From Sulfurimonas sp. (GTDB taxonomy: Bacteria > Campylobacterota > Campylobacteria > Campylobacterales > Sulfurimonadaceae): DNA of 5,741 nt. Below, one piece after another: positions 5,735 through 5,741 of the stretch. Where the stretch lies: assembly GCA_002733155.1 (NCBI GenBank), contig NVUO01000024.1, forward strand, positions 41,163 through 46,903, read 5' to 3'. Within the stretch, counting starts at the first letter, position 1. Each line of letters begins with the position of its first letter. The notes beneath the pieces are model-generated. The model worked only from the letters and a program-made list of their open reading frames with translations, had not been told where the DNA came from and did not search any database. The position numbers and the translations under genes were made by a program.

Positions 5735-5741
5735 TTTTATC
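5727..5741 (+). CDS. fliY: Start of the next flagellar gene, probably fliY (five codons, runs off right edge)
   Basis: An ATG at 5727, preceded by GGGGA at good spacing and overlapping the fliM stop by eight bases, opens a frame reading MSDFI to the window edge. Five residues cannot identify a protein. The name rests on gene order: in C. jejuni and H. pylori fliM is followed directly by fliY, a FliN-family C-ring protein with a CheC-like part, and this kind of start would fit. It could also be a fliN-type gene. Confidence 0.55.

Overview
The window comes from an AT-rich bacterial chromosome (roughly 30% G+C by eye) that most likely belongs to the Campylobacterota (Epsilonproteobacteria). The gene order aroQ, folK, flhF, flhG, small membrane protein, fliA, fliM, fliY, with an amidohydrolase reading away from aroQ, matches the arrangement I know from Campylobacter jejuni (Cj0067 to Cj0059c). 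It is close to Helicobacter pylori HP1038-HP1030, which carries an extra peptidase gene between aroQ and folK. Protein style and base composition suit a free-living relative such as Sulfurimonas or Arcobacter, but the genus cannot be fixed from this sequence.

Layout. Bases 1-389 (minus strand) hold the N-terminal third or so of an amidohydrolase, probably the aminodeoxyfutalosine deaminase of menaquinone synthesis; it runs off the left edge. Bases 390-475 are the only real intergenic space and probably contain divergent promoters. From 476 to the right edge all genes are on the plus strand and nearly touching: aroQ (476-955), folK (959-1444), flhF (1441-2718), flhG (2715-3590), a two-helix membrane protein of unknown function (3613-3939), fliA (3945-4628), fliM (4631-5734), and the first five codons of the next gene, probably fliY (from 5727). 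Three junctions overlap (4, 4 and 8 bases). The largest gap after aroQ is 22 bases, and I see no terminator, so this looks like one operon with translational coupling.

How the genes work together. Two housekeeping enzymes (shikimate pathway and folate synthesis) lead a flagellar block. FlhF (SRP-type GTPase) and FlhG (MinD-like ATPase) set flagellar position and number, FliA is the sigma-28 factor for late flagellar genes, and FliM with FliY builds the switch (C-ring) that binds phosphorylated CheY. The 108-residue membrane protein sits at a conserved place inside this block and is the least understood gene here.

No new defence, mobile or RNA system is visible. The points most worth a second look are the uncharacterised membrane protein, an exact 13-base direct repeat across its junction with fliA whose collapse would give an in-frame fusion, and the divergent G3 motif of FlhF.
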